Shown here: positions 39,327 through 39,620 of the stretch, one piece after another
Position numbering within the stretch: position 1 is the stretch's first letter
Layout of the letters: the number at the start of each line of letters is the position of its first letter
Origin: CAYMLL01 sp964390645
GTDB lineage: Bacteria > Planctomycetota > UBA8108
Length of the DNA: 39,620 nucleotides
Assembly: GCA_964390645.1 (NCBI GenBank)
Contig: CAYMLL010000028.1
Location: 1 to 39,620 of the forward strand
Direction of reading: 5' to 3'
Notes under the pieces: generated by a model
The model's database searches: none
Seen by the model: only the letters and a program-made list of their open reading frames with translations
What the model was told of the DNA's origin: nothing
Translations under genes and position numbers: made by a program

Positions 39327-39620
39327 ATGAGTGACGATAGCTCACATTCGCTCGTCATCCTGACGGACGACGGCGAGGAGGTCTTCCCGGTCACCATCGG
39401 CGAGACGACCATCGGCCGCACGCGATCGAACCACCTGACGCTCCGCGAGTCGAGCGTCTCGAGGTCCCACTGCCGCATCGAGCGTACCGACGACGAGACG
39501 CGGATCTACGACGCGGCACCACGCAACCCGACGCGGCTACGACGCGCCGGCGACTATCTGACCAAGACCGCCAACGGCAAGGTGCTCCGCGACGGTGACA
39601 CCATCATCCTCGGTCGCGTC
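39327..39620 (+). CDS. FHA-domain protein (5' part, truncated by the window end)
   Basis: An open frame from ATG 39327 to the end of the window, with GGGAG 7 bp upstream. It shows a clear FHA phosphothreonine-binding domain: VTIGETTIGRTRSNHLTLRE, then SSVSRSHCRIERTDDETRIYD, and near the end NGKVLRDGDTIILGRV. The key Gly-Arg, Ser-Arg-x-His and Asn residues are all present, unlike the degenerate FHA-like protein at 14398. FHA proteins read Ser/Thr-kinase signals. It follows the sigma-54 activator, which suggests shared signalling. Domains after residue 98 are unknown. Confidence 0.88.
   Translation, partial: MSDDSSHSLVILTDDGEEVFPVTIGETTIGRTRSNHLTLRESSVSRSHCRIERTDDETRIYDAAPRNPTRLRRAGDYLTKTANGKVLRDGDTIILGRV

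Overview
The window is a G+C-rich stretch (about two thirds G+C by eye) with mostly single-copy metabolic genes interspersed with very large secreted proteins. A planctomycete, or close PVC-group relative, is the best reading. The reasons are a PVC-type CxxCH haem protein with a HEAT region, a DUF1080 protein, DUF481 and sigma-54 activator/FHA genes, and two giant lamin-tail/CotH proteins ending in dockerin-like 'DxNxDG..(N/D)(L/I)xDA' repeats. Two 10-N scaffold gaps flanked by G/C homopolymer-rich sequence suggest a draft, probably metagenome-derived, assembly. I see no rRNA, tRNA, CRISPR array, transposase or phage gene.

Layout. 0.3-7.2 kb (+): B12-dependent methionine synthase metH, preceded by a 26-bp inverted repeat, then a secreted CxxCH haem-binding dehydrogenase-like protein. 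7.2-11.8 kb (-): a PRPP synthetase-like gene, an alpha-glucan phosphorylase and, just downstream, a lipoprotein metallo-beta-lactamase cut off where it meets the CxxCH gene. 12.1-16.1 kb: a DsbA-like gene broken by gap 1, a nitrilase-family amidohydrolase, a small FHA-like protein and a DUF481 outer-membrane protein. The PRPP and DsbA genes diverge from a spacer with two sigma-70-like promoters.

16.4-28.1 kb holds the two giant secreted proteins (about 1,365 aa plus an unknown gap, and 1,799 aa). They share lamin-tail domains, beta-sandwich modules, a CotH-kinase-like domain and dockerin-like C-termini. Between them lie a bile-acid/sodium-symporter-like transporter and a secreted, highly charged protein.

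28.1-33.3 kb: a divergent GroES-like protein, a membrane protein of unknown function, an M48A peptidase/threonine synthase gene pair, and a Gfo/Idh/MocA oxidoreductase. 33.3-36.3 kb (-) is a tight operon with overlapping genes: VOC-fold protein, double zinc ribbon, LemA, and HtpX carrying C-terminal zinc ribbons. 36.6-39.6 kb (+): a secreted DUF1080 protein with a duplicated Cys-rich module, a sigma-54 activator with an unrecognised N-terminal region, and an FHA protein that runs off the window.

Gene interplay is clearest in the VOC/zinc-ribbon/LemA/HtpX operon (probable membrane-protein quality control), the phosphorylase/metallo-hydrolase pair, the M48A/thrC pair, and the sigma-54 activator/FHA pair. 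The best candidate for something not yet described is the giant lamin-tail/CotH pair with its shared modules and the two genes between them. All function calls are by reading the translations, without database searches.
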